A stretch of 64,000 nt of DNA. Source: Stromatinia cepivora (taxonomy: Eukaryota; Ascomycota; Leotiomycetes; Helotiales; Sclerotiniaceae). Of the stretch, positions 1 through 11,496 are shown in pieces. The stretch covers positions 434,001-498,000 of the forward strand of contig RCTD01000022.1 of NCBI GenBank assembly GCA_014898415.1. The letters run 5' to 3'. The position numbers and the translations under genes are program-made. The first letter of the stretch is position 1; every line of letters starts with the position of its first letter. The notes below the pieces were generated by a model that was not told the origin of the DNA, made no database searches, and worked only from the letters and a program-made list of their open reading frames with translations.

Positions 1-128
1 TACATCGTCTAATACTCAGGACTCTATACTTCGATTTTCAGACTCTCCGGAGGCTTCCATAAAAAGTAAGACTCTTACATACTATTGACAAGTGCCCTTT
101 TATTCAAGGGAAGAATTCGTATTCAAAT

Positions 129-2155
129 ATGCCACCAAAATACTCGAAATCTCCAGATATAGACGAAAGTAACCACGATTTATCGACAGCACCCACAACA
201 CCAGATGATAGTCTTAATTTCAGTCCCGTATTACAGGCTTTGAGCTTGGATGATGGAATTATATTGGAAAAACTTCCTATGAATCAAATATCTGCGCATC
301 ATCTCTTGGGAAATATTTGTTTTGTGGGTGCGGGATATGTTGGTATGTGCAACTTCTTAGTTCCCGTCAATATAATTGTCTCGAACTCAACCAAAGAACT
401 TTATTGACTCCGCTACAAGGTGGACCAACAGCAGCCATCCTCGCTCTTCAAAACCCACGCATCAAATTCACAGTCATCGATAAAGACTCTTTAAAAATCA
501 AACAATGGAATTCAAAACACCTACCAATCCACGAACCTGGACTACCAGAAATCATTCGTATATGTCGTGATGGATCGAGGGCCTTTTCACTCTCCAACGA
601 TTCCTCAAAAGATGTTGAATCCTTTTCTGGAGGATTGGCCGAGCGGAATCATCATGTTCATATTCCCGCGCGATCACCTAATTTATTCTTCTCTGATAAT
701 ATTGAGATGAGTCTGCGTGAAGCAGATTTAATCATGATTGCAGTTAATACACCTACAAAAACCTATGGCATAGGAGCTGGTAAAGCAACGGATATGATGG
801 CTGTAATATCTGCTGTGCAAGATATTGGGAAATATGCAAAGGCTGGAACTATCATAGTAGAGAAAAGTACCGTGCCTGGTAGAACTGGAGAATTCATCAA
901 AAATACCGTAAAACATCCCTTCACTCCACTTCCACAAAAAATAATAACTAACACCCCATAGCTAGCAATCCACCGTCCCCATACCAACTTCCCCATTCTT
1001 TCCTCCCCCGAATTCCTCTCCGCCGGTACCGCAATCCGCGATCTCTTATATCCAGACCGCATCCTCATCGGTTCCTCTCCCAGTCGCACTTCCAATCCCG
1101 CCGCCAACTCCCTCGCATCCCTCTACCACTGGCTTCCCTCATCAAAAATAGTCCACACCTCGACCTCCTCCTCCGAACTCGCAAAACTCGTTTCTAACGC
1201 AATGTTAGCACAACGAATAAGTTCCATCAATAGTATTTCCGCAATATGCGAGTCTATAGACGCAAACGCCGATGAAGTAGCTACTGCTGTAGGTATGGAT
1301 TCTAGAATTGGATGTAAATACTTGAAAGCGGGCATAGGATTTGGAGGGAGTTGTTTTGGGAAGGATATTAGGAGCTTGGTGTTTTTGGCGGAGGAATTGG
1401 GGTTAGATGAAGTTGTGGCGTATTGGGGGAGTGTTCTGGCGGTCAATGAGTGGCAGAGACGGAGGTGGGTGGAGGGGATTGTCAAGGCTTTGGGAGGTGG
1501 GTTAGGGCGGAAGAGGCTTGTGGTTTTGGGGTATGCTTTTAAGAGAGGAACGGGGGATGTGAGGGAGAGTTTGGCGGGGGAGGTGGTAAGAATGTTGGGA
1601 GAGGAGCGACCGGGATGTATTGTGGTTTGGGATGATGGGTGTGAGAGTGAGGTTTTGAAGGAGGAATTAAGAGGGGTTGAGGGGGCGAGAGTCGAAGAGG
1701 ATTTGTATGTTGCGTGTGAAGGGGCAGATGCGGTACTGGTTTGTAGGGAACTGGAAACACCTTCGACAGACGCGAACTCGGAATTAGAAGATCCAAGGCC
1801 ATTCTCAAACAATCCATCGGAAATTGATTTGCTAAATATACGAAACTACCTATCATCGGTGTCTGACTCTAACTTAGATAAAGACGATCCACTAGGAAGA
1901 CTACATCCCGAACCAGCCTGCGAGGACGAAGAAAATTGCACGAAATGTGAGCACGAGCATAAAATGAAGAAAAATACAAAAAAAGCGCAAACTATCGACT
2001 GGAAAAGAATCATTACCGGAATGAAAGCTCCTAGATGGATATTTGACGGAAGGGGTATTATTGACAGTGCTGAAACGGAGAAGATCGGGAAAGATATTGG
2101 GGTGGAGGTTAGAGTTGTGGGGGTCGGAAAGGTATATAATTCATCGCAGATATGA
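129..2155 (+). CDS. UDP-glucose/GDP-mannose dehydrogenase family protein (UDP-glucose 6-dehydrogenase-like)
   Basis: The exons are 129-342, 420-907 and 962-2155, giving 631 aa. The introns start GTATGT and GTAAAA and end AG. Removing the first restores the nucleotide-binding loop GAGYVGGPTAA at about residues 67-77; removing the second joins into SSPEFLSAGTAI. The central and C-terminal domains show GFGGSCFGKD with the catalytic cysteine at about residue 365, and GYAFKRGTGDVRES. The family oxidises UDP-glucose to UDP-glucuronate with NAD+ in the cytosol, feeding cell-wall and capsule sugars. The protein is longer than typical eukaryotic enzymes (about 490 aa). It has a roughly 60-residue N-terminal extension and an acidic insert in the UDP-binding domain carrying a C-x5-C-x2-C-x-H-x-H cluster before the expected APRWIFDGRGIID block. 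Substrate choice is inferred from the family. A relic of a paralogue's 3' end lies at 11497-11580. Confidence 0.92.
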
Positions 2156-2929
2156 TTTCCGAATTCGAATTCGCATTTGGAGTTATCCCATTCATTTTGT
2201 CTATTGCCATAAAACTCTGATTGAAGACGAGTGGTGCAGATACTGTAAGATTTATTATATAATTTAGAAGCTAATGTCGTTTTGATCATTTTATTCCGTT
2301 ACTTCGCTTCATACATTTTTGGTTACTTGTAGATAAATATGCCATTCCCTCCCGGCGGTCATCATTCGTGGTAACTCCGTATAATAATCGAGCATAGAAC
2401 TTGTAAATTTGAGGCATATATTGCTAAAAGGGCGTTCGGAGCGCGCATGGAATTAACCAATGTAGTTGGAGTCGCAGATGCGACGAAAGCATTGATATTG
2501 TAGGGTTGGAAATATGTGAGCTTGGAAATATGTGAGCTTGTCGATGATTATCCTTGTGTGCCATAGCGATCAGGATCCCTTTCACTGGTCTCTCCCTGGT
2601 GTGTGTAACGCACATTTTGTAGCGAGATGTGTATGTAGGGAATGGGTTATTGTTTGCGGTATAGCATAACATGGATCAATATTTTCAAATTCACCTCGAG
2701 TCATATCACCAACCGAATTTAAAATCAAGAACTAGGGAGAGTAGTGGTCTGATTGAATGGTTTTCTAGTTATTGATTGGGTATCTATGTCCTAATATGAT
2801 GCTTTGAGTCTAACTAAATGGCGCCCAGCTCCTTGTGTCCCACCACGAAGGACTTTAAGTTCCTTCGACATTTCCGCCATGAACGAAGAATAGCATTGCG
2901 CTATTATGAAACGTGTACACCAAAATAAA
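2156..2929. other. intergenic, no supported gene
   Basis: This holds the 3' flank of the dehydrogenase gene. Only short ORFs without recognisable features occur. A short direct duplication of the type GGAAATATGTGAGCTTG is visible near 2510-2540. No RNA gene is recognised. Confidence 0.6.
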
Positions 2930-3125
2930 TATAGAGGCATTAAGCCAATAGCAAAGGCATTATGCCAACGATAGCAAGGGCATTACGCCAATAATAGCAA
3001 GGGCATTACGCCAACGATAGCAAAGGTATTATGCCAATATGTGAAAGGTATTACACCAAAATATAAAGACATTACGTCAATAATAGCAAAGGCATTACGC
3101 CAACGATAGGAAAGGTATTACACCA
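2930..3125. repeat. minisatellite with GGCATTACGCCAA units
   Basis: About eight imperfect tandem units of roughly 20-24 bp, consensus close to TAGCAAAGGCATTACGCCAA followed by CGA or TAA. Each unit contains a near-palindrome of the form GGCATNAYGCC. Copies differ mainly by C/T and G/A changes. Looser versions of the same motif recur near 11850-11995 and 23218-23260. Confidence 0.85.
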
Positions 3126-3427
3126 GTACATGAAGTGTGCGCTTGCAAGCTGCTTTAAAAAAAGGATTGCGTGATAGTCTGCAAGCAAGACTAGATCTGC
3201 TGAATGCTCTTCGTCTATGTGTCTGAAGACTCCAAGCTGGACTTGGACTGTCCACGATATCTTCTCCTGTCTCATTCATCACACCGATGACGTGCTCCAC
3301 ATTGGATAGATGTCCGTTTTCGTTTTCGTGAATAGCGCTCTATGTGATTGTAATCATTGCAACGCCAGCAATATCCGTAATGGAAGCGGCGGCAACTCCA
3401 GGATTGTATTATGTGTTTCTTGTTGTG

Positions 3428-3550
3428 CCTTCTGCTTTTTGGACCGGCTCCATCTGGTCTCGCAATTGAACCATCTTAAAGGGAGAAACACTCTGTGCAT
3501 TTTGCTTTTTGGACCGGCTCCGCTTGGTCTCGTGTATCGTGTATCGTGGT
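3428..3550. repeat. two-copy direct repeat, about 70 bp apart
   Basis: The segment reading GCTTTTTGGACCGGCTCC followed by a variable dinucleotide and TGGTCTCG occurs near 3431 and again near 3501. Surrounding bases are also similar. It leads directly into the next tandem array and looks like part of the same decayed repeat block. Confidence 0.7.
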
Positions 3551-3574
3551 TGGATCATCTCTTAAGGAGTCAAA

Positions 3575-3835
3575 TAAGGAAGTGTAAAATTGTTTGTGTT
3601 CAATGGGCTCAGGTTGTAGAGATCCAGATAGGCTCAGATTTCAGGGAGCCAAATGAACCAGTGTAAAATCGTTCGTCCTTAATGAGCTCAGATCGTAAGG
3701 AGTCGAATAAGTAAGTGTAAAACCGGTCATCGTCAATGGGTTCGGATTGAAGAGAGCCGATAGTGGAAGTGTAAATTCGTTTGCGTTCAATGGGCTTAGA
3801 TTGTAGAGCCGAATGAACCAGCGTAAGATCATGCT
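3575..3835. repeat. degenerate tandem repeat, about 54-bp unit
   Basis: Anchors reading GTGTAAAA or GTGTAAAT recur at about 3582, 3661, 3715 and 3769. Each is followed by a TTCAATGGGCTCAGATTG-like block and by GAGCCGAAT-like bases. Spacing is 54 bp for the last units and 79 bp for the first, which has extra sequence. The unit is a multiple of three and gives a short repetitive minus-strand ORF, but that frame stops quickly and I do not call a gene. Confidence 0.75.
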
Positions 3836-4346
3836 GTTGAAAGTGAGTCAGCCTGCATTACCAAATTAACGGATGTTTTTTTGCTTACTTGAATTCAGTG
3901 GAATGAATCTTTATCAGTATGGAATAGAGAGATAAAGATCTTGTATTGTTTTAATCGTATGGTGGTTCAATTGATGGTTGATGGTTGAAAAGTCAATCAT
4001 CATAAAAGGAATTGAAGGCTTTTTTGTTACAAAACAAAATTATTATATCGTTATTTTTATTGAAGAAATAATTTAAAAATATTTGAATTTCAATTATATT
4101 ATTTTTTTAAAATAAATAATATCCAAAAAAAAATTTAAAAGCGAAATAATATATAATATTTTTTTATAAAAAAATTAAAAATTAAATAATAAAAAAACAA
4201 TTTATATATTTAAATTAAATTACAAAACCCTAACGAGTGAACGAATTATATAGATATTTAATTTGCAAATAATTTTTCAAACAAGATTAATAAAAAACGA
4301 ATATATATCAAATAAAAAAAAGAATTATTTTTTGGGATTTTGAAAT
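3836..4346. other. AT-rich flank of the transposon
   Basis: Base composition changes abruptly near 4010 into very AT-rich sequence with poly-A and poly-T runs, before the left LTR begins. There is no ORF and no recognisable element. It may be another eroded transposon fragment, but nothing in it proves that. Confidence 0.5.
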
Positions 4347-4351
4347 AATAA
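4347..4351. repeat. target-site duplication, left copy (AATAA)
   Basis: The five bases immediately before the left LTR are AATAA. The same five bases follow the right LTR at 11398-11402, as expected for integrase-mediated insertion. Confidence 0.8.
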
Positions 4352-4633
4352 TGTGACGCACAAGAGCCGTAGTAGAGCTGAATAAATAGGGTCAATTATA
4401 TTCTTTAGAATCTATAATTGAAGAATTATGGTTCGTAAAGAGTGATTAGATATATATATACAAATATCTATTTATGGGCTGTAGGGTTGTATATATGTAT
4501 TATTAGGGTTACCATTTTATTATATTAAATTGTATGATTTATAATGTATATATACAGATGATCAGTTTATAAATTGATATAGGAGATAAAAGGTATTATG
4601 TGGTTAATCTTTTGTGGTTCACGATTTGTGATA
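4352..4633 (-). repeat. LTR, 282 bp (3' LTR in element orientation)
   Basis: Aligns without gaps over its length to 11116-11397. In plus orientation it starts TGTGACGCACAAGAGCC and ends TTTGTGATA. Differences from the other LTR are mostly C/T and G/A transitions. The terminal CA has become TA here. Confidence 0.92.
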
Positions 4634-4648
4634 TTATTCTTTCTTTCG
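4634..4648 (-). other. candidate polypurine tract
   Basis: Read on the minus strand, the bases directly inside this LTR are CGAAAGAAAGAATAA, which is purine-rich. A polypurine tract next to the 3' LTR primes plus-strand DNA synthesis in LTR retroelements. Its place here agrees with the minus orientation shown by the RT frame. Confidence 0.5.
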
Positions 4649-4737
4649 GAAAAACTTGCTTTTGAATATTTTATTTCTTTATTTCATTGTTATTTCATTA
4701 GAAATCAGGTTTTGTGAAGATTCATGAATTCTAAATC

Positions 4738-5045
4738 AATTAGATTGATCATTTTGGTTGATTTGATCAATTTACTGGAAATTGATCAAATTGATTAAAT
4801 TAATCGACCAAATTGATCAAAATGACGAATGAATTAATCAAATCGATCAAATCGTTTATCAATTGATTAAATTAATATTGATTTATATTCTTTTTGATTT
4901 GAAAAATCTTTAAAAGGAAAAAGTTTCAATAGAAAAGGGAAGGAAATTGAATTGTGGTATAGTAATAATGGGTGGTTAATATAATCAATTCCGAAATCGA
5001 TCAAGTTAATCGATCAAATTGATCAAATCAATCAAATTGAATGAA
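4738..5045. repeat. cluster of ATTGATCAAATT-like short motifs
   Basis: GATCAA, GATTAA and their complements recur many times in about 300 bp just inside the left LTR. There is no fixed period. It may be a decayed tandem array in the 3' untranslated part of the element, or RIP-converted low-complexity DNA. Confidence 0.55.
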
Positions 5046-7189
5046 ATCGATAGGGGTGATATTATATTTCGTTTTTACTATATTCAAACTTTTCTTTTGT
5101 ATAATTTTTGAAATGATTATAAATATAAGTTTTTTGAAATATATTGCCTTCGTATTATCTTGATGGTAATAGTTCGTCTGTTATATAGAATTCAGGCTAT
5201 ATACATATACAATCAAATTCCTTTGAATTTATATAGATTTTCGATTCTTTTATGATTATATATATATATATTATTATAAAATTATAATATCTAATCTACT
5301 ATATTAAAGAACATTTTTCTTTTCTTTGGTTTTATAAATGAATTATTATCTATATAATTATAATTATCCTTTTCGTTCTTATAGAGTTTTATTCAATCAA
5401 TTAATCGATTAGAAGGATCAGACAATGTTGGATTAATCAAATGAAAATTGTACAGGAGGTATAATGATGTTTTAAGATCTGAAATAGAATATCAAATAAG
5501 ATTGGTATTGTTATTAAACTACGAGATTTTGTATAATAGGGTTTTTCGTATTTTCTTTATTATTAGGATCTTTTTCATTTTTTATTTTGAATCATTAGTT
5601 ATATTAATAGGCGGAAATAATTCGAATATCTAATTAGAAAAAGGATTGTTATATACTTTATATAATCGATTTAAAGGGAAAATAGGATGAATTTTTATTG
5701 TAATTGGAAGTTTGAGTTTAAAAGAGTTTTTAGATCGATTAATGATTTTGAATCTTTTTTGAATTAAGAAGTCCAGTTTTTTGGATGATCTTTAAGTAGG
5801 ATAATTCTTTATATTGAGTTATATATAATCTCCGATATCGAAATCGATTTTATATTGATGAGTATTCATGGATTTCGATATTTTGGTTTGGGTATGTAAT
5901 AAATCTTTTTTTGTTTGTATAAAAGTTAATCTATTGTGTTTTATATATATATAAATATTATGTATATTTATATTGTTTATTGGTTTATTAGTATTTTCTT
6001 TCCATTCTTATATACATTTCGGTGTATATTTGTATAAAGTTTTGTAGGGTATAAGCCCTTTTAAAGAGTTGTATAAAAGAGTAAATTGTATGTAATCCAT
6101 TATAAATAGGAATTCTAATTAATTGTTTTGATAATAGTTAACAAATGGTTTTAATTATTATTGAAGATATTGATTATAGATCTCAATTTGATCATCAATT
6201 TGAGGATAGTAAACAATAAATAGTTTGAAATCGGTTCCTAAGATTTGATTGAATTCTTTCCAGAATTGTGATATAAATTGAAGGCTGTGATTCGATATTA
6301 TAATATCAAAAGGATTATAATATCGATATATATGGTAGAGATATAATTGTACTTGAGTTTGAATATCGATTGATTTGTAATAAAGTATAGAGATAATTTG
6401 TTTTGTTAATCGATTAATAATAATTAAAATATTGTTATATCTGTATTTATCCTTATTAAAGTTGTAGTAGTTTATAATGATGTATTGTTATATTCGATTA
6501 GAAATTGAAAGTGGATGTAATAAATCAAGGGTACGATTGTATAGAATGGAATTGTGTTTGTAGATATAGCAATTGTATATATATTTGGTTACGATATTGT
6601 GTATTTTGGGTCAGTAATATTGTTGAGATAATAAAAGGTAGGTTTTGTTTGTACCAGAATGAATAATGGAAATAGAATTATAGGTTTCACGAATCAGATA
6701 AGTTCGAAGATTATCGATATCGAATATTACCAGATGGTTATCGTAAAGCAAAAGATCATTTTGGAATGATATATATTTATGATTTTAGATAGTTTATATT
6801 TTGAATGTTAATAAGCTATTTGTAGTTTTATTTACTTCAATAATATAATTAATTAAATCGAATCGAGAAGCGATTTTATTCAAATCGATATTAATAATTA
6901 CTGTTTTGTTTGGATAATGCTTTTGTAAGGTTTTTCTTATGATTTCAATATCAATTTGGTTGTCTTTAATAAATTATTGAAGACGATTCTTCTTTCTGAT
7001 ATAGTTTTAAAAATCCAATTCGTTGATCCAATAGATTAAAGTATTGATAAGAGGGTTATCTTTTCTAGGGCGATATATAATGATAAAGTTATAATTAATT
7101 AGAACTTTTGTTTAACGAATTTATTGAATATTGAGAGTCTTGGTAATTATGAAATATTCGAGGATTTTATAGTTGGTATAAATCTTGAT

Positions 7190-8341
7190 TTTATGTAATG
7201 AATCGGCGAATTCTATTCTTCAATGATTGAGAGATCGAATGATTAATAGTATTTCCTTATCATGAATTTTGTAGTTTAGTTCAACAGTAATTATGGGTTT
7301 GGAGAAATAAGTTATAAGAAATCAATCTTTGTTATATTGTTGTGATAATATATTAGCAATTATCCTATCGGATATATCTATTTCGAATATACAAAGGAAT
7401 CGGTGATTATAATATTATAGAAATGGAATAGAGATAAGCTTTTTCTTCAAGATATTGAATACGTTTTGGTATACTTTGTTGAATATGAATTTAATGTTTG
7501 CTTTAATAAGTTTGTTAAAAGATTTCATTATTATATTATAATCCTTAATAAACCATTAATAAAAATTACAAAAATCAAGAAATAATTGGATTCTTTTCAT
7601 TATTGTCGAAAAGATCCAGTTTTTAATTACCTCAATCTTTTCAGGATTTACCTTTATTCTTTTAGTAAAGATAATAAAGCCCAAGTATTTGATATATATA
7701 ACATTGAATTTATATTTCTTGAGATCCGTTTGTAAACCAACAATTTCTAATTATTCGAGAATTAGTTTAATATAAATTTGATGTTTTTCTTTGTTCTCGG
7801 AATAGATTAGAATATCATCGAGGTATATTGTATAGAAGATATCTAAATAATCGAATAAAATATCATTTATATAATATTGATAGATTATGGGATTATTCAT
7901 TAATCCGAATAATATAATCTTGTATTTGTATAATTTGTATTAGATTCGAAAGGTAGTATATTTTTTTGAAACAGGATCTATTCTTATACAATGGAAAATT
8001 TGACGAATATCGAGTTTGGTAAAGATCTTAGCACTGGAAAGCCGAGAAAGTATTTCATCGATCAAAGGAAGAGAATATCGATCCTTATGTATCAAGAAAT
8101 TCAATAATCTGAAATCTATATAGAATCTCAAATTATTATTAGGTTTTTTGATGAATAAGATAGGTATAGTATAAGGGGCTTGATTAGATTCAATGAAACT
8201 TTTGTTGAGATTATCTATAATATATTCTTTAACGATTTCCAATTGTTCTAGAGATATTTTGTAAAACAGTTTATAATACAAGATTTGTTCTTTTTCATCT
8301 TCCAATATGATTTTATAATTATAAGATTGATTAAAAAGCAA
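7190..8341 (-). pseudogene. reverse transcriptase-RNase H remnant
   Basis: One minus-strand frame stays in register for over 1.1 kb. From the right it reads PILFIKKPNNNLRF, then RYSLPLIDEILSRLSSAKIFTKLDI, then a stop at 7940-7942 where the family has glutamine. It continues as FGLMNNP, the catalytic YLDD at about 7814-7825, FLDF, and an RNase H part with FEIDISD near 7370, YFSK and ELNYKIHDKEIL. A further stop near 7220 sits where RNase H has a conserved tryptophan. No indel is needed over this stretch. Inactivation is by point transitions only, mainly CAA/CAG to TAA/TAG and TGG to TGA, as RIP would give. These sequences match Ty3/gypsy (Metaviridae) RT rather than copia RT. Confidence 0.9.
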
Positions 8342-9010
8342 AATGTTTGATTTATATTTGAAAAAGATTCGATAATATTGTTGATATTCAAATGATATTT
8401 CAAATTCTAAATCGATTTCGATTAATACTTGATCGAATTTCTTTCGAACTTTTGTATTCTTAAATTCGATTAAGACAATTAGTATTCTCTCTTCTGTATA
8501 TTATTTGTTCTATTGGAAATTTATTATATCATCGAATTTTTTCAGAATAATAGTAAAGAGTTCAATTTGTTTATCTTTTTTGCATTTTAATTGAAACTTA
8601 TCGGATTTGAATATATATAAATCAAAGACTTCGGGCGATATATAAGGGAAGCATTTGTAAATCTGTAATAATGATATAATTGGTTGGGAAAGAGATGAAT
8701 TAAATTTGAAAGAAATCGGGATTTCTTTTTTTTCAATAAAAATCTGTATTATATTTATATTTAAAAATTCTTATTGTATATTATCAATTACAATTGATCT
8801 ATTCAATTATAAATCTTTTCGATTTCAATATTCTTCGAGTTGATTATTTTATCGATTAATATTTTGTTGAATTAATCGATCGATCTTCCATTTGCGAAGA
8901 GATAATTGGATAACAAGGAAATTATTCGAATAGGAAATGATATAGGGTTTCTCTTTAGATTATTCGAAACGTCGATTAAAACAATCAAGTTTCGTTCGAG
9001 TTTTTGATAA

Positions 9011-9331
9011 CTAAAGTTTATTTAAAATAATATTATAACTCTTTAATTCAGTAATAAAGAAAAGGACAAAAGATTGTTTATAACTATCGATTATTAAATT
9101 AAAGAATATGAAATAAGTAATAATATAGCCTTGTACACCGTTATATCCTTTAATTTCAATTGAAATTTCAAATGGTATAATTCTTGATTTAAATATAAAA
9201 AATAAACAAATAAAAAGTATAGTATTAATAAAAACGAATCTATTTGCTTTAAAATCAATAAATATTCTTGATCGATAAATATAACCATTTTTCGAAAGGT
9301 TATAGAGAAGGATGAATGCTTTTCCTCCCAT
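9011..9331 (-). pseudogene. retropepsin-like remnant of the retrotransposon
   Basis: The 106-residue minus-strand frame has RSRIFIDFKANRFVFINT where fungal gypsy elements usually have an ALIDSGA-type aspartic protease site. It then has IKGYNGVQG and SYNIILNKL, resembling the KGYDG and HDIILG blocks of the same domain. The catalytic DSG appears as DFK, so the residue context is damaged. It lies upstream of RT in element orientation, as expected. The assignment rests on motif spacing only. Confidence 0.55.
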
Positions 9332-11115
9332 AAATTTAATTAAATCAAAAAATCTTATATTTTATATAATACTTAGAATAAAAACAGAATCTAAGTATTT
9401 AATTTTAAACACTTTTCTTTTTCTAAACAGATATTCTATATAATTTCAATTGTAATTTCTAGGTTAAAGTTTTTTTTGGTATTCCAATATTTTTCGAATT
9501 CTTTTGTTTTTCCTTGTACTGTTTTGATCTTATTGAGGTTATCAATACAAGGCGTTAATATATATACTGCTTCAGAAAAGGGAAAGGGCAATAAACATTT
9601 GAAATTCGAATAATTATTGGATACAATAGGGCTGATATATTTAGAAGGGGTATTCCAGAATGGAAACGATTTTAGAAATATAAAGATTCCAAAATTGGAA
9701 TTATTAAAACTCCGAGAAAATTGTAAGGGATTTGTAATAACCATTGATTTATAAATAACTATAAAAGCTTTTCAACTAATACAATATTGATTTCGTTTTT
9801 ATAATAAAACTTTGTTTTGATTTACTTTAATAAATATATTCATGAATTCTTTCATAATCTTATAATCCTTAATAAATATTGTTACTATTCACAAAAGAAA
9901 ATCGGAAATCTTCTATTCGAAATCCCTAAATAGAACTTTATTATCGATAATCTTTATTTGGATAATAAATAATCTGAACTTCTTATATTATTCTAGAAAA
10001 TTGTTATATCGAATTGTATTAGATATAATCTATATTTTATATTGAAAGCAAATATCATCGATTTCAACTAAATTCCGATAAATCGTTACAAGTTGTTCGA
10101 CCAATTCGAGTATTATGAATTAGGATATTTATATATAAAGAATATAACAATATATTTATATTTCCGATTCGATTTGATTGATTATATATATATAACATTA
10201 TATTTCATTTTTAAATAATATAATATACAATTCGAATTGTTTTATAACCAATAATTACTATAAACTAATTTTAGATTTAATACCATCGCTAAATTTAGTA
10301 ATAAGATTTGTAGGTTTTGATATATATATATCTTATTGTGAATTGTGATTGATATAAGAATACGATTTTGATTAGTTAGATTAATTTTTTGAATAAAAGA
10401 ACCCCTGATTATTAAATAGATTATTATTTTTTGAAAAGAAAAAAGATTTATCGGAGGGTTTTAAGTAATCAGATCGTTTAATCAAAGTTTTCTTCTTTTA
10501 ACTTCGGGATCTTCAGGTTTGCTTGAATAAAGATCCTTGGATTTTGATTGAAGGAATAAAAGGAATCCCAGATACTATTGTTGATCTGAATACCTATATA
10601 AATATTATTTGAGATTCAGAAAAAGATTGTATTGTTATAAAACTTATCATTATTATAACTTTCAATTATCGATTCTTCTCTTTCAAACTCATAATCATTA
10701 TATAAAGATCTTATAATTGTAATAATGGTTTGGAAAGAGTAATTGAATTATTAGGAATATCGATTTTATATATTGAAATCTTCTTTTTATTAATTTTCTT
10801 TCTTCTAATAATAATGTTATCTAATTCTATATTTATATTTTCTTCGAAAGATTGTTGAAATAATTGAAGAGAAGGAGAGGGTTCCTTAAAATATATTTTC
10901 GAAGATTTAGAGTATATAGAAGAAAGAATTCGTTATATTGTAAAAGTAATAGTATACTTCTAAAGGTATTTATATTTTCGTCGATTAGATCGGAATAGAT
11001 CTTTTTTTTTTGAATATAATATTCGTAAAAGTTCATCTAAGAAGGTATTATTAAAATAAGGTATTATTTAGAAGGTCATCAGATAACCGGATACTTGTAA
11101 ATGAATTATAGATAA

Positions 11116-11397
11116 TATGATGTATAAAAGCCATAATAGAACTGAATAAACAAGATCAATTATATTCTTTAAAATCTACAATTGAAGAATTATAGTTCGT
11201 AAGAAGTGATTAGATATATATATATAAATACCTATTTATGGATTGTAGAGTTGTATATATATATTATTAGGGTTACCATTTTACTATATTAAATCGTATG
11301 ATTCGTAACATATATGTACGGATGATCAGCTTATAAATTGATATGGGAGATAAGAGGTATCACGTGGTTAGTCTCCTGTGGTTCACGATTCGTGACA
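11116..11397 (-). repeat. LTR, 282 bp (5' LTR in element orientation)
   Basis: Partner of 4352-4633. In plus orientation the first base pair TG has become TA, and the last bases are CGTGACA. It is less AT-converted than the left copy at several sites, for example CACGTGGTTAGTCTCCTGTGG here against a T-rich version there. Unequal mutation of the two LTRs is typical after RIP. Confidence 0.92.
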
Positions 11398-11402
11398 AAT
11401 AA
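11398..11402. repeat. target-site duplication, right copy (AATAA)
   Basis: AATAA directly after the right LTR, identical to 4347-4351. Confidence 0.8.
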
Positions 11403-11496
11403 TGCTTAAAGTTGAACCTCTTGATTAAATCTTGATAACAATGAGGTTTAGGGTTGTCCTCTGAACAAACATATCACCTGCACTTTTAATAATTGT

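Larger units (their letters stand above)
4352..11397 (-). mobile_element. Ty3/gypsy-class LTR retrotransposon, full-length but degenerate
   Basis: Two direct repeats of exactly 282 bp bound 7046 bp and are flanked by identical AATAA duplications. Coding remnants lie on the minus strand: a protease-like frame (9011-9331), then reverse transcriptase and RNase H (about 7190-8341). That gives the order gag region, protease, RT, RNase H from right to left. The integrase would lie at about 5500-6900, where I could not assign motifs. The class is inferred from the RT sequence, since the integrase position is not proven. The whole element is extremely AT-rich and carries many in-frame stops at positions that would be CAA, CAG or TGG. 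This matches repeat-induced point mutation in an ascomycete. It should be immobile on its own. The protein-coding neighbours do not share this composition. Confidence 0.93.

Noticed and set aside
5448..5633. Small plus-strand ORFs within the AT-rich element
   Set aside because: Low-complexity AT-rich translation (Ile/Phe/Asn/Tyr). The element's coding strand is minus.
11060..11115. Primer-binding site next to the right LTR
   Set aside because: No convincing match to a tRNA 3' end could be read. RIP may have erased it.
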